A stretch of DNA of 63,339 nucleotides, from the NCBI RefSeq assembly GCF_025362505.1, contig NZ_JANYGG010000062.1:1-63339 (forward strand), in the 5' to 3' direction. The position numbers and the translations under genes are program-made. Source of the stretch: Sphingomonas sp. (GTDB lineage: Bacteria > Pseudomonadota > Alphaproteobacteria > Sphingomonadales > Sphingomonadaceae). This document shows, one piece after another, positions 36,054-46,330 of this stretch (its first letter is position 1; every line of letters begins with the position of its first letter). The notes beneath the pieces are model-generated. The model searched no databases. It saw only the letters and a program-made list of their open reading frames with translations, and was not told the DNA's origin.

Positions 36054-36752
36054 TTATGCGCCCATCATCTCGGACGTGTCGACCTTGACGCCTGGGCCCA
36101 TCGTCGAGCTGAGCGCGACCTTCTGGAGGTACTTGCCCTTGGCGCCGCTCGGCTTGGCCTTGACGATCGCGTCGACGAAGGCGTCGAAGTTCGCCTTGAG
36201 GTCGGCCGCGGGGAAGCTCGCCTTGCCGATCCCGGCATGGATGATCCCGGCCTTTTCGACGCGGAACTCGACCTGGCCCGACTTGGCGTCGGTGACTGCC
36301 TTCTTGACGTCCATCGTGACCGTACCGAGCTTCGGGTTCGGCATCAGGCCCTTCGGTCCGAGCACTTTACCCAGACGCCCGACGACACCCATCATGTCGG
36401 GGGTCGCGATGACTCGATCGAAATCGATCTTGCCGCCCTGGATCGCTTCCATCAGATCCTCGGCACCGACCACTTCGGCGCCTGCCGCGGTGGCTTCGTC
36501 GGCCTTGGCGCCGCGCGCGAACACCGCCACGCGGACGTCCTTGCCGGTACCCTTGGGCAGGTTGACGACGCCGCGCACCATCTGGTCGGCGTGACGCGGG
36601 TCGACGCCCAGGTTGATCGCGACTTCGAGCGTCTCATCGAACTTGGTCGACGCCAGGCTCTTGAGCAGGCCGATGGCATCATCGACATTGTACAGCTTCA
36701 TCGGCTCGACCTTGCCGTCGAGGCTCTTCTGCTTCTTGGTGATCTTGGTCAT
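36054..36752 (-). CDS. rplA: 50S ribosomal protein L1
   Basis: 232 residues, the standard length. It binds 23S rRNA at the L1 stalk and in many bacteria also its own mRNA. Motifs: [50 protein letters not shown] and [11 protein letters not shown]. Four bases downstream of rplK. Here the pair stands apart from secE-nusG and rpoC. Confidence 0.97.
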   Translation of the reverse strand: MTKITKKQKSLDGKVEPMKLYNVDDAIGLLKSLASTKFDETLEVAINLGVDPRHADQMVRGVVNLPKGTGKDVRVAVFARGAKADEATAAGAEVVGAEDLMEAIQGGKIDFDRVIATPDMMGVVGRLGKVLGPKGLMPNPKLGTVTMDVKKAVTDAKSGQVEFRVEKAGIIHAGIGKASFPAADLKANFDAFVDAIVKAKPSGAKGKYLQKVALSSTMGPGVKVDTSEMMGA

Positions 36753-36756
36753 GCGA

Positions 36757-37188
36757 TTAACCCTCCACGACCTGGAGGCCCATCGCGCGAGCGGAGCCTT
36801 CGATGATCTTCGTTGCCGCCTCGATATCGTTGGCGTTCAAATCCTTCATCTTCTGCTCGGCGATTGCCGCTACAGCCGATCGTTTGATGGTGCCCGCCGA
36901 AATTTTGCCCGGCTCCTTCGAGCCCGACTTCAGCTTGGCCGCCTTCTTGAGCAGGAAGCTCGCTGGCGGGGTCTTGGTAGCAAACGAAAAGCTGCGATCG
37001 GCGAAGACGGTGATGACCGTCGGGATCGGCATGCCCTTTTCGAGTTCCTGCGTCGCGGCGTTGAACGCCTTGCAGAATTCCATGATGTTCACGCCGCGTT
37101 GGCCAAGCGCCGGGCCGATCGGCGGCGACGGGTTGGCGGCGCCGGCTGGCACCTGCAGCTTGATATAACCGGTAATCTTCTTCGCCAT
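36757..37188 (-). CDS. rplK: 50S ribosomal protein L11
   Basis: 143 residues from the ATG at 37188 ([16 protein letters not shown]); a slightly longer upstream frame is not needed. Motifs [20 protein letters not shown] and the C-terminal rRNA-binding domain ending [15 protein letters not shown]. Forms the GTPase-associated centre with 23S rRNA. Confidence 0.97.
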   Translation of the reverse strand: MAKKITGYIKLQVPAGAANPSPPIGPALGQRGVNIMEFCKAFNAATQELEKGMPIPTVITVFADRSFSFATKTPPASFLLKKAAKLKSGSKEPGKISAGTIKRSAVAAIAEQKMKDLNANDIEAATKIIEGSARAMGLQVVEG

Positions 37189-37333
37189 CTTGCTCACTCT
37201 GTAGGGGGGCAAGCACGACGCCAGCCCCGGTCAAGTTTAGCGGTTCAAGCGGACGGCCCTAAGGTCATCCTCCCGCGGCATGTTTCCCAGATTATCTGGA
37301 AGGGGGCGCCCATAGCTGACGGACGCCCGGCGA

Positions 37334-38854
37334 TCAAGTGGACGGAGGCTGGGGCCCGTCTTGGTCAACCGGCAGACGGATTACGAAGCAGGCGCCATCG
37401 GGATCGCCGCGCTCGCCCCAGATCGCGCCGCCATGCGCCTCGACGATCGTCCGGCACAACGGCAGCCCGAGCCCCAATCCGACGTCGGTGGTCGACCAGA
37501 ACGGCTCGAACAATTCCTCAGGCGACCGGTCGGTGAAACCCGGCCCGCTGTCACCCAGCCGGATCAATACCACATCGGGCCGAGCCGTCACGTCGATCCT
37601 GATCGACCGGGCCTCGGTCGTTGCCATCGCCCGCACCGAATTGCTGTAAAGATTGATCAGCACCTGCTCGATCTGGATCCGGTCGCACATTATCGGTGGC
37701 AACCCGTTCGGGCAGACGAATTCGAACGTCAGCCCGTCGGACGCTTCGTCATCAAGAAAGTCGGCAATCGTCGCGGAGATCATCTCTTTCAGATCCTCCG
37801 ACGTCTTGGTCACTCTCCCGGATGCGGTGAATTCGCGCATGCTGCGGATAATCCGCCCCGCGCGTAGGCAGCTCTCGTTGGCGCTTTTCAACAATTGCTG
37901 AAGCCGCTGTTTTTCCGGGTCGGATGATCGCTTCAGATGCTCGTTTGCCGCGGCAATATAATTGGCGGCTGCGCCGATCGGCTGGTTCAATTCATGCGCC
38001 AGAGTCGACGCGAGCGCTCCCATCGCGCTCAATCGTGAAACTCGGAGGAGGTTATCCTGCGCCCTCCGAGCCTCATATTCAGCCAGTTTCCGTTCGCTGA
38101 CGTCGTGGAAAAAGGCGGCGACCTGAGTCGGCGAGTGGCGGTAGGCGCGAATTTCCAACCACCGGCCGAGTGCCTCGATATGCGCCTCGAAAAGTTCGGC
38201 AACCCCGCTTTCGAGAACCCGTGCGAATGCCTTGAGGAGCTGCTCACCGGCCACGCCAGCGACTTGCACCAGGCTCGTCCCGGGGGCTTTGACAGGCGGA
38301 AGGCCGGTCAAGAACGACCACTGTTTATTGGCTTTGACGATCGTTCCGTCGACCGCAATGCCAGTCGCGTCGTAGACCACCGAGCCGATCGCGAACCCGT
38401 CCTGCATTTTGTCGAACAGGCTTTGCCAATCCGTTTCGGCAACGCGCAATCGGTCCTCGATCATGACTTGGCCGGTGATGTCGACATTCGTCCCGAACCA
38501 GCGGACGATCTGGCCGGAAGCGTCGCGCACCGGGACAATGCTGGTCACGAACAGGCGAAAAATGCCGTCGCGGCCTTTCAGGGGGAAGGTAATCTCGACC
38601 GGCTTGCCGTCCGCGAGGGCCTGTTTCCAAACCGCCGTGATCTGCTCGATCTCTTCGGGGTGGCGGGTTGTCGTCCACCCCCAGCCACGCTGGTCGTCGA
38701 TCGTCGTGCCGGTATATTCGTACCAACGGCGATTGAACCAGAAGATGAAGCCGTCGGCGTACGCGATCCACGCCGGATGGGGCAGGTTATCGGCCAGCGC
38801 CTGGAGCTCGGCGCCGGCTACGCCGAAGTAGATGTCGTCTTGGTCCGGGGCCAT
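37334..38854 (-). CDS. PAS-domain sensor histidine kinase (FixL-like architecture)
   Basis: 506 residues, no membrane spans, so cytoplasmic. PAS1 about 15-135 (AWIAYADGFIFWFNRRWYEY, GTNVDITGQ), PAS2 about 145-255, HisKA with His287 in LASTLAHELNQPIGAAANY, ATPase about 385-500 with VLINLYSNSVRAM (N box), GDSGPGF (G1) and VGLGLGLPLCRTIVEAHGG. No response regulator is adjacent, so this is an orphan kinase. No heme-binding His is evident. It is divergent from the DUF2231 gene. Confidence 0.92.
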   Translation of the reverse strand: MAPDQDDIYFGVAGAELQALADNLPHPAWIAYADGFIFWFNRRWYEYTGTTIDDQRGWGWTTTRHPEEIEQITAVWKQALADGKPVEITFPLKGRDGIFRLFVTSIVPVRDASGQIVRWFGTNVDITGQVMIEDRLRVAETDWQSLFDKMQDGFAIGSVVYDATGIAVDGTIVKANKQWSFLTGLPPVKAPGTSLVQVAGVAGEQLLKAFARVLESGVAELFEAHIEALGRWLEIRAYRHSPTQVAAFFHDVSERKLAEYEARRAQDNLLRVSRLSAMGALASTLAHELNQPIGAAANYIAAANEHLKRSSDPEKQRLQQLLKSANESCLRAGRIIRSMREFTASGRVTKTSEDLKEMISATIADFLDDEASDGLTFEFVCPNGLPPIMCDRIQIEQVLINLYSNSVRAMATTEARSIRIDVTARPDVVLIRLGDSGPGFTDRSPEELFEPFWSTTDVGLGLGLPLCRTIVEAHGGAIWGERGDPDGACFVIRLPVDQDGPQPPST

Positions 38855-38905
38855 CCCAGCAGACTAGGCGCGTCGCGGCATCCTGCCTAGCGCGCGGGTC
38901 GGAGC

Positions 38906-38931
38906 GGAACAGCAACGGAGGCTGGATCGTA
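38906..38931 (+). promoter_or_regulatory. Possible EcfG-type promoter
   Basis: GGAAC (38906-38910), 17 bases, CGTA (38928-38931): one mismatch to the general-stress consensus. It lies 26 bases before the ATG at 38958. Confidence 0.4.
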
Positions 38932-38957
38932 TTGCCTCCGGTGCAAGGAGTGTGTCG

Positions 38958-39452
38958 ATGGCCGAATATGTCGAGGAACAACCCGCTTTGGTCGAGAAGC
39001 ACAGGGTTCGCAGTACGCCAAACGCTAAGCGGCCGAGTGTTGCCGGCGGACTTCATCGCTTCCTCGGCGGCTTCCCGACCGCCTTTTTCACGCTCGCGCT
39101 GATCACCGACTGGCAATATGTGCAGACCGCCAACCTGATGTGGCAATATTTTTCGATCTGGCTGATCGCCGCCGCGCTCGTCACCGGAGGGCTCGCGGTC
39201 CTCGCCGGAATCGCCGACTGGGCGACCGGCGGTGCGCGCGGCCGGCGCGGCTTCGGCTGGCATTTCGGCCTGACCATCCTCGCGCTGCTGCTCGGCCTCC
39301 TTAACGCCCTGGTCCACAGCCGCGATGGCTGGACCGCGGTGGTGCCCGAGGGGATCCTGCTCAGCCTCGTGGTCGTCATCCTGCTCTACGCCGGTGGCTT
39401 CATCGCTGCGATGACCGACCGCCGAGCATCTGCTTCGGAGTATGCCGCATGA
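38958..39452 (+). CDS. DUF2231-type membrane protein
   Basis: 164 residues; ATG at 38958 chosen because aaggag at 38945-38950 is seven bases upstream, whereas GTG 38952 is too close. Four hydrophobic segments: FLGGFPTAFFTLALITDW, YFSIWLIAAALVTGGLAVLAG, FGLTILALLLGLLNAL and ILLSLVVVILLYAGGFIAAM. This family often sits beside sorbosone-dehydrogenase-like genes, as here, where it overlaps the next gene by four bases. Biochemical role unknown. Confidence 0.85.
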   Translation: MAEYVEEQPALVEKHRVRSTPNAKRPSVAGGLHRFLGGFPTAFFTLALITDWQYVQTANLMWQYFSIWLIAAALVTGGLAVLAGIADWATGGARGRRGFGWHFGLTILALLLGLLNALVHSRDGWTAVVPEGILLSLVVVILLYAGGFIAAMTDRRASASEYAA

Positions 39453-40816
39453 ACCGCGCCGCGCTGCTCCTCGCGACCTCGCTCCTTGTCACCTTGTCCG
39501 CCTGCAGCGACCCCGCCTTCGATGAGAATTCGCAGGTCGGCCCGAACCCGGCACTGCCCGATCCCAAGCAGTTCCTGCTGCCCCCAATCAACGTCGCCGC
39601 CGGCATCGGATGGAAGAAGGGCGAGACTCCGGTCGTCGCCGCCGGCCTCACGATCAAGGCGCTCGCCACCGGTCTTGCCCACCCGCGCTTCGTCTATGTC
39701 CTGCCCAACGGCGACATCCTCGCGGTCCAGGCCAAGGGCCCGCCGCCGGAGCCGGTCAAGCGCCCCAAGGATCCGATAACCTCGGTCATCAAGAAAGCCG
39801 CGACCAGCTACCCCGGCGGGGTCAAGGCCGCCAGCCGCATCACCCTCATCCGCGACGCCAACGGCGACGGCGTGCCCGAACTCGTCACGACCCTGATCGA
39901 CAAGCTGACCTCGCCGTTCGGCGTCGCGTGGATCGACAATACTCTCTACGTCGCCAACACCGATGCGGTCGTCGCCTACCCCTACATGCTCGGTCAGACC
40001 ACTCCGATCACCGTTCCGGCCAAGACGCTCACCCCGCTCCCCGGCGGCCCGATCAACCACCACTGGACGAAAAGCCTCGTCCTCTCGCCCGACGGGCAGC
40101 GGCTCTACGCCACCGTCGGCTCCAATTCGAACATCGTAGAGAACGGCTTCGAGGCGGAGCATAATCGCGCCGCAGTGTTGGAAATCGACCGCGCCTCGGG
40201 CCGTTCGCGGGTGTTCGCGACCGGCCTGCGCAATCCTAACAGCCCGGTGTTCTACCCCGGCACCAACGATCTCTACGTAGTAGTGAACGAGCGCGACGAG
40301 ATCGGCGCGCACTTGGTCCCCGACTATCTCACCCGGGTCCGGGACGGCGGCTTCTATGGCTGGCCCTACAGCTATTACGGCCAGCATGAAGACCCGCGCA
40401 TCGCCCCGCAGGACCGCCGCCCCGACCTCGTCGCCAAGGCGATCAAGCCCGACTATGCGCTAGGCAGCCACGTCGCCGCATTGGGCCTGACCTTTTACAG
40501 CGGCGCGCTATTCCCTCAGTATAAGGGCGGCGCGTTCATCGGCGAACATGGCAGCTGGGACCGCTACTCGCCGTCGGGCTACAAGGTCGCTTTTGTGCCG
40601 TTCGTGAACGGCCGCCCGTCGGGCATGGCGCAGGACGTCGTCACCGGCTTCCGCGACGCCGAACGCGGCAAAAGCCGCGGCCGCCCGGTCGGGGTCGCTG
40701 TCGACAAGTATGGCGCGCTGCTGATCGCGGACGATGTCGGCAACACCGTGTGGCGGGTGACCCCGGCCCGAATGTCCGCGGCCGCCGCGCCATCCCCCGC
40801 CGTGCCGCTTCGCTGA
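39449..40816 (+). CDS. Sorbosone dehydrogenase-like (PQQ-type beta-propeller) lipoprotein
   Basis: 455 residues. Lipoprotein signal with lipobox LSAC (Cys19). Beta-propeller repeats with ATGLAHPRFVYVLPNGDILA, SRITLIRDANGDGVPE (calcium-loop-like), TSPFGVAWIDNTLYVANTDAV, ATGLRNPNSPVFYPGTNDLYVV, GGFYGWPYSYYG and IGEHGSWDR. The family contains PQQ-dependent aldose or sorbosone dehydrogenases; many members have unproven substrates. Likely anchored in the periplasm and linked to the DUF2231 membrane protein. Confidence 0.87.
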   Translation: MNRAALLLATSLLVTLSACSDPAFDENSQVGPNPALPDPKQFLLPPINVAAGIGWKKGETPVVAAGLTIKALATGLAHPRFVYVLPNGDILAVQAKGPPPEPVKRPKDPITSVIKKAATSYPGGVKAASRITLIRDANGDGVPELVTTLIDKLTSPFGVAWIDNTLYVANTDAVVAYPYMLGQTTPITVPAKTLTPLPGGPINHHWTKSLVLSPDGQRLYATVGSNSNIVENGFEAEHNRAAVLEIDRASGRSRVFATGLRNPNSPVFYPGTNDLYVVVNERDEIGAHLVPDYLTRVRDGGFYGWPYSYYGQHEDPRIAPQDRRPDLVAKAIKPDYALGSHVAALGLTFYSGALFPQYKGGAFIGEHGSWDRYSPSGYKVAFVPFVNGRPSGMAQDVVTGFRDAERGKSRGRPVGVAVDKYGALLIADDVGNTVWRVTPARMSAAAAPSPAVPLR

Positions 40817-40891
40817 GCAGGTCGCGTCAAATACGGAAACCCTGCCGTCGTCGCTTGTGGTAACGAGGGGCCAGTGACAGGAGAATAGTGC

Positions 40892-42250
40892 ATGCCGCCA
40901 CCCCCCGAGGTCGCGATCGACCCGGCGGGGCAGGCGGACCCGCCCGTGAAATCCCGCCGCCGCCGCTCGCTCGGCCGAAGCCATCGCTCGGTTCTCGTCC
41001 CCGCCGGCGCCGGCAATTTCTGGCGCAAGCTGTGGGCCTTCGCCGGGCCGGGATATCTCATCGCGGTCGGCTACATGGACCCCGGCAACTGGGCGACCGA
41101 TCTCGCCGGCGGCTCTGCCTATGGCTATGCGCTGCTGTCGGTCATCCTCTTTGCCAGTATCCTCGCGATGGTCCTGCAGGCGCTGGCCGCGAAGCTTGGC
41201 ATCGCGACCGGAATGGACCTCGCCCAGGCTTGCCGTGAGACCTATTCGCGCCCGGTCAATCTCGCGCTATGGGCGTTGTGCGAGCTCGCCATCATCGCCT
41301 GCGACCTCGCCGAAGTCCTCGGCACCGCGATTGCGCTTAAGCTCTTGTTCGGCTTGCCCCTCGCGACCGGCGTGCTTCTTACCGGGCTAGATGTATTCCT
41401 CATCCTCGCCCTCCAGAATTTCGGCTTCCGCAAGCTCGAGGCGTTCGTCATCGTGCTGCTGGTCGTCGTCGGCGGCTGCCTGGCGGTCGAGCTGGCGCTG
41501 TCACAGCCGGCATGGGGCAGGGTGCTCGCCGGCTTCGTGCCGACCACCCGCATCGTCACCGACCCGGCAATGCTTTACCTCGCGATCGGCATCGTCGGCG
41601 CGACGGTCATGCCCCACAACCTCTACCTCCACTCGTCGATCGTCCAGACCCGCCGCTTCGACCGCACCGACGAGGGCCGCCGCGAAGCGGTCCGCCTCGC
41701 GACCATCGACAGCTCGCTCGCGCTCACCCTCGCGCTGTTCGTCAACGCCGCCATTCTGATCCTCGCCGCCTCGACCTTCCACGTCGCCGGCCGCACCGAC
41801 ATCGCCGACCTGTCGAGCGCCTATCATCTGCTTTCGCCGATGCTAGGTGCCAGCGCCGCGAGTGTGCTGTTTGCCGCCGCCCTGCTCGCCGCCGGCCAGA
41901 ACTCGACCGTCACCGGCACGCTCGCCGGTCAGATCGTCGCCGAGGGATTCCTCGACCTCAAGCTCCCCGCCTGGGCGCGTCGCTCGATCACCCGCGGCCT
42001 CGCCATCATCCCCGCGATCACCGTCATCCTGATTGCCGGCGAGGCGAGCGCGATGCAATTGCTCATCGCCAGCCAGGTTGTTCTCAGCTTCCAGTTGCCG
42101 TTCGCGGTCGTCCCGCTGGTCCGCATGACAAGCAACGCCACATTGATGGGCCCGCTCGTCAATTCGCGCGCGCTTACAATCGTGGCGTGGACGATCTCGC
42201 TCACGCTGATTGCGCTCAACGCGACCCTGTTGATCAGCTTTATTTTGTGA
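40892..42250 (+). CDS. mntH: Nramp-family divalent metal transporter
   Basis: 452 residues, about 11 membrane segments. Metal-site motif [14 protein letters not shown] near residues 64-77 and [16 protein letters not shown] in the central helix 6 region carry the conserved Asp/Asn and Met-Pro-His. Imports Mn2+ (or Fe2+) with protons. A 74-base gap separates it from the dehydrogenase; I did not identify a Fur/Mur box. Confidence 0.94.
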   Translation: MPPPPEVAIDPAGQADPPVKSRRRRSLGRSHRSVLVPAGAGNFWRKLWAFAGPGYLIAVGYMDPGNWATDLAGGSAYGYALLSVILFASILAMVLQALAAKLGIATGMDLAQACRETYSRPVNLALWALCELAIIACDLAEVLGTAIALKLLFGLPLATGVLLTGLDVFLILALQNFGFRKLEAFVIVLLVVVGGCLAVELALSQPAWGRVLAGFVPTTRIVTDPAMLYLAIGIVGATVMPHNLYLHSSIVQTRRFDRTDEGRREAVRLATIDSSLALTLALFVNAAILILAASTFHVAGRTDIADLSSAYHLLSPMLGASAASVLFAAALLAAGQNSTVTGTLAGQIVAEGFLDLKLPAWARRSITRGLAIIPAITVILIAGEASAMQLLIASQVVLSFQLPFAVVPLVRMTSNATLMGPLVNSRALTIVAWTISLTLIALNATLLISFIL

Positions 42251-42417
42251 CGGTTGACTCCCAATCCGATTGCCGATGGCGATTCCCGATGAAACCGGCT
42301 AGGGGCTCGAACTCGCGCCACCTTTGCCCGAGACGTGCAGCGTGCGAATTCGTCGCCCGCCCGGCAGCCAACTTCATCGCGCCCTCTTTTTAGCGGGCGG
42401 CAACAGCATCGAGATCT

Positions 42418-44208
42418 ATGCCTTTCCCAACGCTCCCCCCGCTCATTGCCGAAGCCCTCGTCGAACAGGGCTATGCCGACCCCACCCCGGTCCAGGCGGC
42501 GGTGCTCGAGGATGAGGCGCGCGGCCGCGACCTGATCGTCTCGGCGCAGACCGGATCGGGCAAGACGGTCGCGTTCGGGCTCGCCATGGCCGATCGGTTG
42601 CTCGAGGTCGGCGGCAATAATGGCGGGGCGGGCGCTCCGCTCGCGCTCGTGATCGCCCCGACGCGCGAGCTCGCGCTGCAGGTCAGCCGCGAACTGACAT
42701 GGCTGTTCGCCAAGGCCGGCGGGCGCGTCACGACCTGCGTTGGCGGGATGAATGCCTCGCTCGAGCGGCGCGCGCTGGCGCAGGGCTCGCACATCGTCGT
42801 CGGCACTCCGGGGCGCCTGCGCGACCATCTCGAACGCGGCGCGCTCGACCTGTCGGCGCTACAATATGTCGTGCTCGACGAGGCCGACGAGATGCTCGAC
42901 ATGGGCTTCCGCGAAGATCTTGAGGAGATCCTCGACGCGACCCCGGCCGAGCGCAAGACTTTGCTGTTCTCGGCGACCATGCCCAAACCGATCGTCGCGC
43001 TTGCCCGCCGCTATCAGAAGGACGCGGTGCGCATCTCGACCGTCGGCGACGACCGCGGGCATGGTGACATATCGTACCAGATGGTCGCCGTCTCACCTGC
43101 CGACATCGAACATGCGGTGATCAACCTGCTGCGGTTTTACGAGGCCGAAACGGCGATGCTGTTCTGCGCCACGCGCGACAATGTCCGCCACCTCCACGCC
43201 GCGCTCGTCGAGCGCGGCTTCGCTGCCGTCGCTTTATCGGGCGAGCACAGCCAGAACGAGCGCAACCACGCGCTGCAGGCGTTGCGCGATGGCCGCGCGC
43301 GGGTGTGCGTCGCGACCGACGTCGCCGCGCGCGGGATCGATGTCGCCTCGCTCAGCCTCGTCATCCACGTCGAGGTGCCGCGCGACGCCGAAGTGCTGCA
43401 GCATCGCTCGGGACGAACCGGCCGCGCCGGCAAGAAGGGCACCGCCGTCCTGATTGTGCCCTATCCGCGCCGCCGCCGGGTCGAGGGGATGCTTCGCCAG
43501 GCGCGGGTCGCCGCCGAGTGGGTGCCGGTGCCGAGCGCCGACGCGATCCGCGAACGCGACCGCGAGCGCTTCCTCGCCACGCTCACCGCTCCGGCCGAGG
43601 CGAGCGGCGAGGACCGCGCGCTGGCAGCGCAACTGGTCGACCAGATGAGCGCGACCGATCTAGCACTGGCGCTGATCCAGTCGCGCAAGAGCCAGATGCC
43701 CGAGCCCGAGGAACTGATCGACCTGTCGGCCCGCGCCGCGCCGTCGGGACCGGTCGGGGCGACCGGAAGTCGGGGCGGCCAGGACGACGCGCCGCGCGAC
43801 CGCGCCGACTTCGACGATGCGATCTGGTATCGGATGGACATCGGCCGCCGCCACAATGCCGACCCGCGCTGGATCCTGCCCTTGCTGTGCCGCCGCGGCC
43901 ACGTCTCGCGCAACCAGATCGGGGCGATCCGCATTGCCCCCAACGAGACCTATTTCCAGCTCGTCCGCACCGCCGAGGCCAAGTTCCGCGACGCTGTTCG
44001 CCGCACCGCCAACCCGGGTAGCGAGGATGAGTCGGGGATCACCATCGAGCCCTCGCCAAGCGCGCCGCCGGCAATGGGAGGGCCGCGCAAAGGTCCCTCG
44101 CACAACAATCGCGGCGAGGCCCAGCCGCCTTATTCGCCGCTGGCTGGCCCGAGTGCCGCCAAGCCGCCGTACCCCAAGCCCCGCAAGAAGCCCGCGCACC
44201 AGCGATGA
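42418..44208 (+). CDS. DEAD-box RNA helicase with DbpA-type RNA-binding domain
   Basis: 596 residues. Q motif DPTPVQ, motif I AQTGSGKT (43-50), APTRELA, GTPGRL, motif II VLDEADEMLD, motif III FSATMP, motif V ATDVAARGID and motif VI HRSGRTGRAGKKG. A C-terminal DbpA/CsdA RNA-binding fold (about 470-530: YRMDIGRRHNADPRWILPLL) precedes a Pro/Ser/Arg-rich tail. Likely acts in ribosome assembly or cold-adapted RNA turnover. It resembles DeaD/CsdA, but I leave the symbol open. Confidence 0.93.
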   Translation: MPFPTLPPLIAEALVEQGYADPTPVQAAVLEDEARGRDLIVSAQTGSGKTVAFGLAMADRLLEVGGNNGGAGAPLALVIAPTRELALQVSRELTWLFAKAGGRVTTCVGGMNASLERRALAQGSHIVVGTPGRLRDHLERGALDLSALQYVVLDEADEMLDMGFREDLEEILDATPAERKTLLFSATMPKPIVALARRYQKDAVRISTVGDDRGHGDISYQMVAVSPADIEHAVINLLRFYEAETAMLFCATRDNVRHLHAALVERGFAAVALSGEHSQNERNHALQALRDGRARVCVATDVAARGIDVASLSLVIHVEVPRDAEVLQHRSGRTGRAGKKGTAVLIVPYPRRRRVEGMLRQARVAAEWVPVPSADAIRERDRERFLATLTAPAEASGEDRALAAQLVDQMSATDLALALIQSRKSQMPEPEELIDLSARAAPSGPVGATGSRGGQDDAPRDRADFDDAIWYRMDIGRRHNADPRWILPLLCRRGHVSRNQIGAIRIAPNETYFQLVRTAEAKFRDAVRRTANPGSEDESGITIEPSPSAPPAMGGPRKGPSHNNRGEAQPPYSPLAGPSAAKPPYPKPRKKPAHQR

Positions 44209-44220
44209 ACCCGGTTTAGG

Positions 44221-45411
44221 ATGAACGGGGCCTATGACGCGCCAGCCTATGACGGGATCGTGCTGGGCGGCGGCGCGGCGGGGTTGATGTGCGCCGCGAT
44301 CGCCGGGCAGCGCGGGCGGCGGGTGCTGGTGATCGATCACGCCGACGAGCCGGGCAAGAAGATCCTCATTTCGGGCGGTGGCCGCTGCAACTTCACCAAC
44401 CTGTCGACCGCGCCCGATCGCTTCCTCTCCGCCAACCCGCACTTCGCCCGCTCGGCGCTGAGCCGCTACTCGCCGCAGGATTTCCTTGGATTGGTCGAGC
44501 GTCACGGCATCGCCTGGCATGAAAAAACGCTTGGACAATTATTCTGCGATGGTTCGGCGCGGCAGGTCGTCGCCATGTTGCTCGACGAATGCGCGGCGGG
44601 TTCGGTAGAGGTCCGTTGCGGAGCCCCGATTACCGCGGTCGATCACGCCGATGCGACTTACCGGGTCACCTGCGGCGGGCGAACCGTCACCGCACCCGCG
44701 CTGGTCGTGGCGACCGGCGGCCCGTCGATCCCGAAGATGGGCGCCTCGGGGTTCGCCTACGACCTCGCCCGCAAATTCGGCCTGAAGGTCGTCGAGCCAC
44801 GCCCGGCCTTGGTCCCGCTGACGCTCAGCGGCGAAGACCTGCTGTTCCGCACCCTGTCGGGCGTCGCCGCCGATGTCGTCGCGCGCTGCGACGGCGCGGC
44901 GTTTCGCGAAGCCGCGCTGTTCACCCACCGCGGGCTGTCCGGCCCGGCGATCCTGCAAGTCTCATCCTACTGGCACCACGGCCGGTCGATCGGCGTGGAT
45001 TTCCTCCCGACTCACGGCCCGGGCTGGCTGCTCGACGCCAAGCGAAACGCACCCAGATCGACCGTTCGCCGCGCTTTGGGACAGGCGATCCCCGATCGCC
45101 TCGCGGCAACGCTTTGCGATCGAATCGCGCTTGACGGCGACCTCGCCAACATCCCCGACCGCGCGCTGTCGGCGGCTGAGGCGCGCCTCGCCGACTGGCG
45201 CTTCACGCCCAACGGCAGCGAGGGTTATGCCAAGGCCGAGGTCACCGCCGGCGGCATCGCGACGGCAGGGCTGTCATCTAAAACGATGGCCGCGACGACC
45301 GTCCCGGGGCTCTACGCGATCGGCGAAGCGGTCGACGTCACCGGTTGGCTCGGCGGCTATAATTTCCATTGGGCCTGGGCGAGCGGCTGGGCGGCAGGCC
45401 AGGCGTTATAG
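44221..45411 (+). CDS. HI0933/BaiN-family FAD-dependent oxidoreductase
   Basis: 396 residues. N-terminal FAD fold DGIVLGGGAAGLMCAAIAG with family motif KKILISGGGRCNFTN, ATGGPSIPKMGASGFAYDLA, and the C-terminal VTAGGIATAGLSSKTM followed by GLYAIGEAVDVTGWLGGYN. The family includes tRNA- or bile acid-related flavoproteins, but most are uncharacterised. Twelve bases after the helicase, so perhaps cotranscribed. It converges with nusG. Confidence 0.9.
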   Translation: MNGAYDAPAYDGIVLGGGAAGLMCAAIAGQRGRRVLVIDHADEPGKKILISGGGRCNFTNLSTAPDRFLSANPHFARSALSRYSPQDFLGLVERHGIAWHEKTLGQLFCDGSARQVVAMLLDECAAGSVEVRCGAPITAVDHADATYRVTCGGRTVTAPALVVATGGPSIPKMGASGFAYDLARKFGLKVVEPRPALVPLTLSGEDLLFRTLSGVAADVVARCDGAAFREAALFTHRGLSGPAILQVSSYWHHGRSIGVDFLPTHGPGWLLDAKRNAPRSTVRRALGQAIPDRLAATLCDRIALDGDLANIPDRALSAAEARLADWRFTPNGSEGYAKAEVTAGGIATAGLSSKTMAATTVPGLYAIGEAVDVTGWLGGYNFHWAWASGWAAGQAL

Positions 45412-45443
45412 CACGACCGGTCACGCTACGAGGTAGCCGCGCC

Positions 45444-45983
45444 TTACTTGACGCGTTCAACCTGCTCGAACTCGAGCTCGACCGGGGTCGCGCGGCCGAA
45501 GATCGAGACCGAGACCTTGACCCGGCTGCGGTCGAAGTCGAGTTCCTCGACGATGCCGTTGAAGCTCGCGAACGGGCCGTCGAGCACCTTGACCGAATCG
45601 CCGATCTCGTAGTCGACCTTGATCCGCGCCTTGGGAGCTGCGGCGGCGGCCTCTTCCTTGGTGTTGAGGATGCGCGCAGCCTCGGCCTCGGTGATTGCCT
45701 GCGGCTTGCCGTTCGGGCCGAGGAAGCCGGTCACCTTCGGGGTGTTCTTGACGAGGTGGTAGACCTGATCGGTCATGCCGAGTTTCGCCAGCACATAGCC
45801 GGGGAAGAATTTGCGGTCGCTCGTGACCTTCTTGCCGCGGCGGACCTCGGTGACCTTCTCGGTCGGAACTTCGACCGCCTCGACCATGCCGGCGAGACCG
45901 AGCCGATTGGCTTCGGACAGGATCGAATCGCGGACCTTGTTCTCGAAGCCCGAGTAAGCGTGGATGATGTACCAGCGGGACAT
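45444..45983 (-). CDS. nusG: Transcription termination/antitermination factor NusG
   Basis: 179 residues from MSRWYIIHAYSGFENKV (ATG at 45983). NGN domain about 1-110 with FFPGYVLAKLG and GFLG; KOW domain about 125-179 with GDSVKVLDGPFASFNGIVEELD. Binds RNA polymerase and couples to Rho or ribosomes. Follows secE by 19 bases. Confidence 0.97.
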   Translation of the reverse strand: MSRWYIIHAYSGFENKVRDSILSEANRLGLAGMVEAVEVPTEKVTEVRRGKKVTSDRKFFPGYVLAKLGMTDQVYHLVKNTPKVTGFLGPNGKPQAITEAEAARILNTKEEAAAAAPKARIKVDYEIGDSVKVLDGPFASFNGIVEELDFDRSRVKVSVSIFGRATPVELEFEQVERVK

Positions 45984-46002
45984 GTGGGTCGCTTCGCCTT
46001 TG

Positions 46003-46203
46003 TTACTTGGCCAGAAGGCCGAGGAGGAATTGAACGATCGCGCTGAACATCGCGTCGACGCCGAAAAAGAAGATCGCAAGGATCGAGGTCATGATCGCGA
46101 CCATGATGCCGGTGGTGACCGTCTCGCGGCGGGTCGGCCAGACGACCTTGCTGCCTTCGACGCGGACCTGGCGGAAGAATTCGCCGGGAGTTACTTTGGC
46201 CAC
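46003..46203 (-). CDS. secE: Preprotein translocase subunit SecE
   Basis: 66 residues from a GTG at 46203 with gaagagg upstream; longer starts (for example 46236) would begin next to a terminator. Short bacterial form with one membrane helix (GIMVAIMTSILAIFFFGV) and the conserved amphipathic FFRQVRVEGSKVVWPTRRET. Part of SecYEG. Confidence 0.93.
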   Translation of the reverse strand: MAKVTPGEFFRQVRVEGSKVVWPTRRETVTTGIMVAIMTSILAIFFFGVDAMFSAIVQFLLGLLAK

Positions 46204-46240
46204 TGTGCTTCGCCTCTTCCCAGATAGAGTTAGCATATAG

Positions 46241-46276
46241 AAAAAAGAGGTCCGCGGGGGGTGCCCGCCAGACCTC
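46241..46276 (-). terminator. Terminator between tRNA-Trp and secE
   Basis: On the minus strand GAGGTC...GACCTC with an inner GCGGG/CCCGC stem (46276-46247) is followed by six T residues (46246-46241). It would end or attenuate transcription leaving the tRNA gene before secE. Confidence 0.8.
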
Positions 46277-46330
46277 ATCGGCGACGACCTTAGCGCGAAG
46301 CCGCAGGCGGTTCAAGCGACGACGGGCGGC

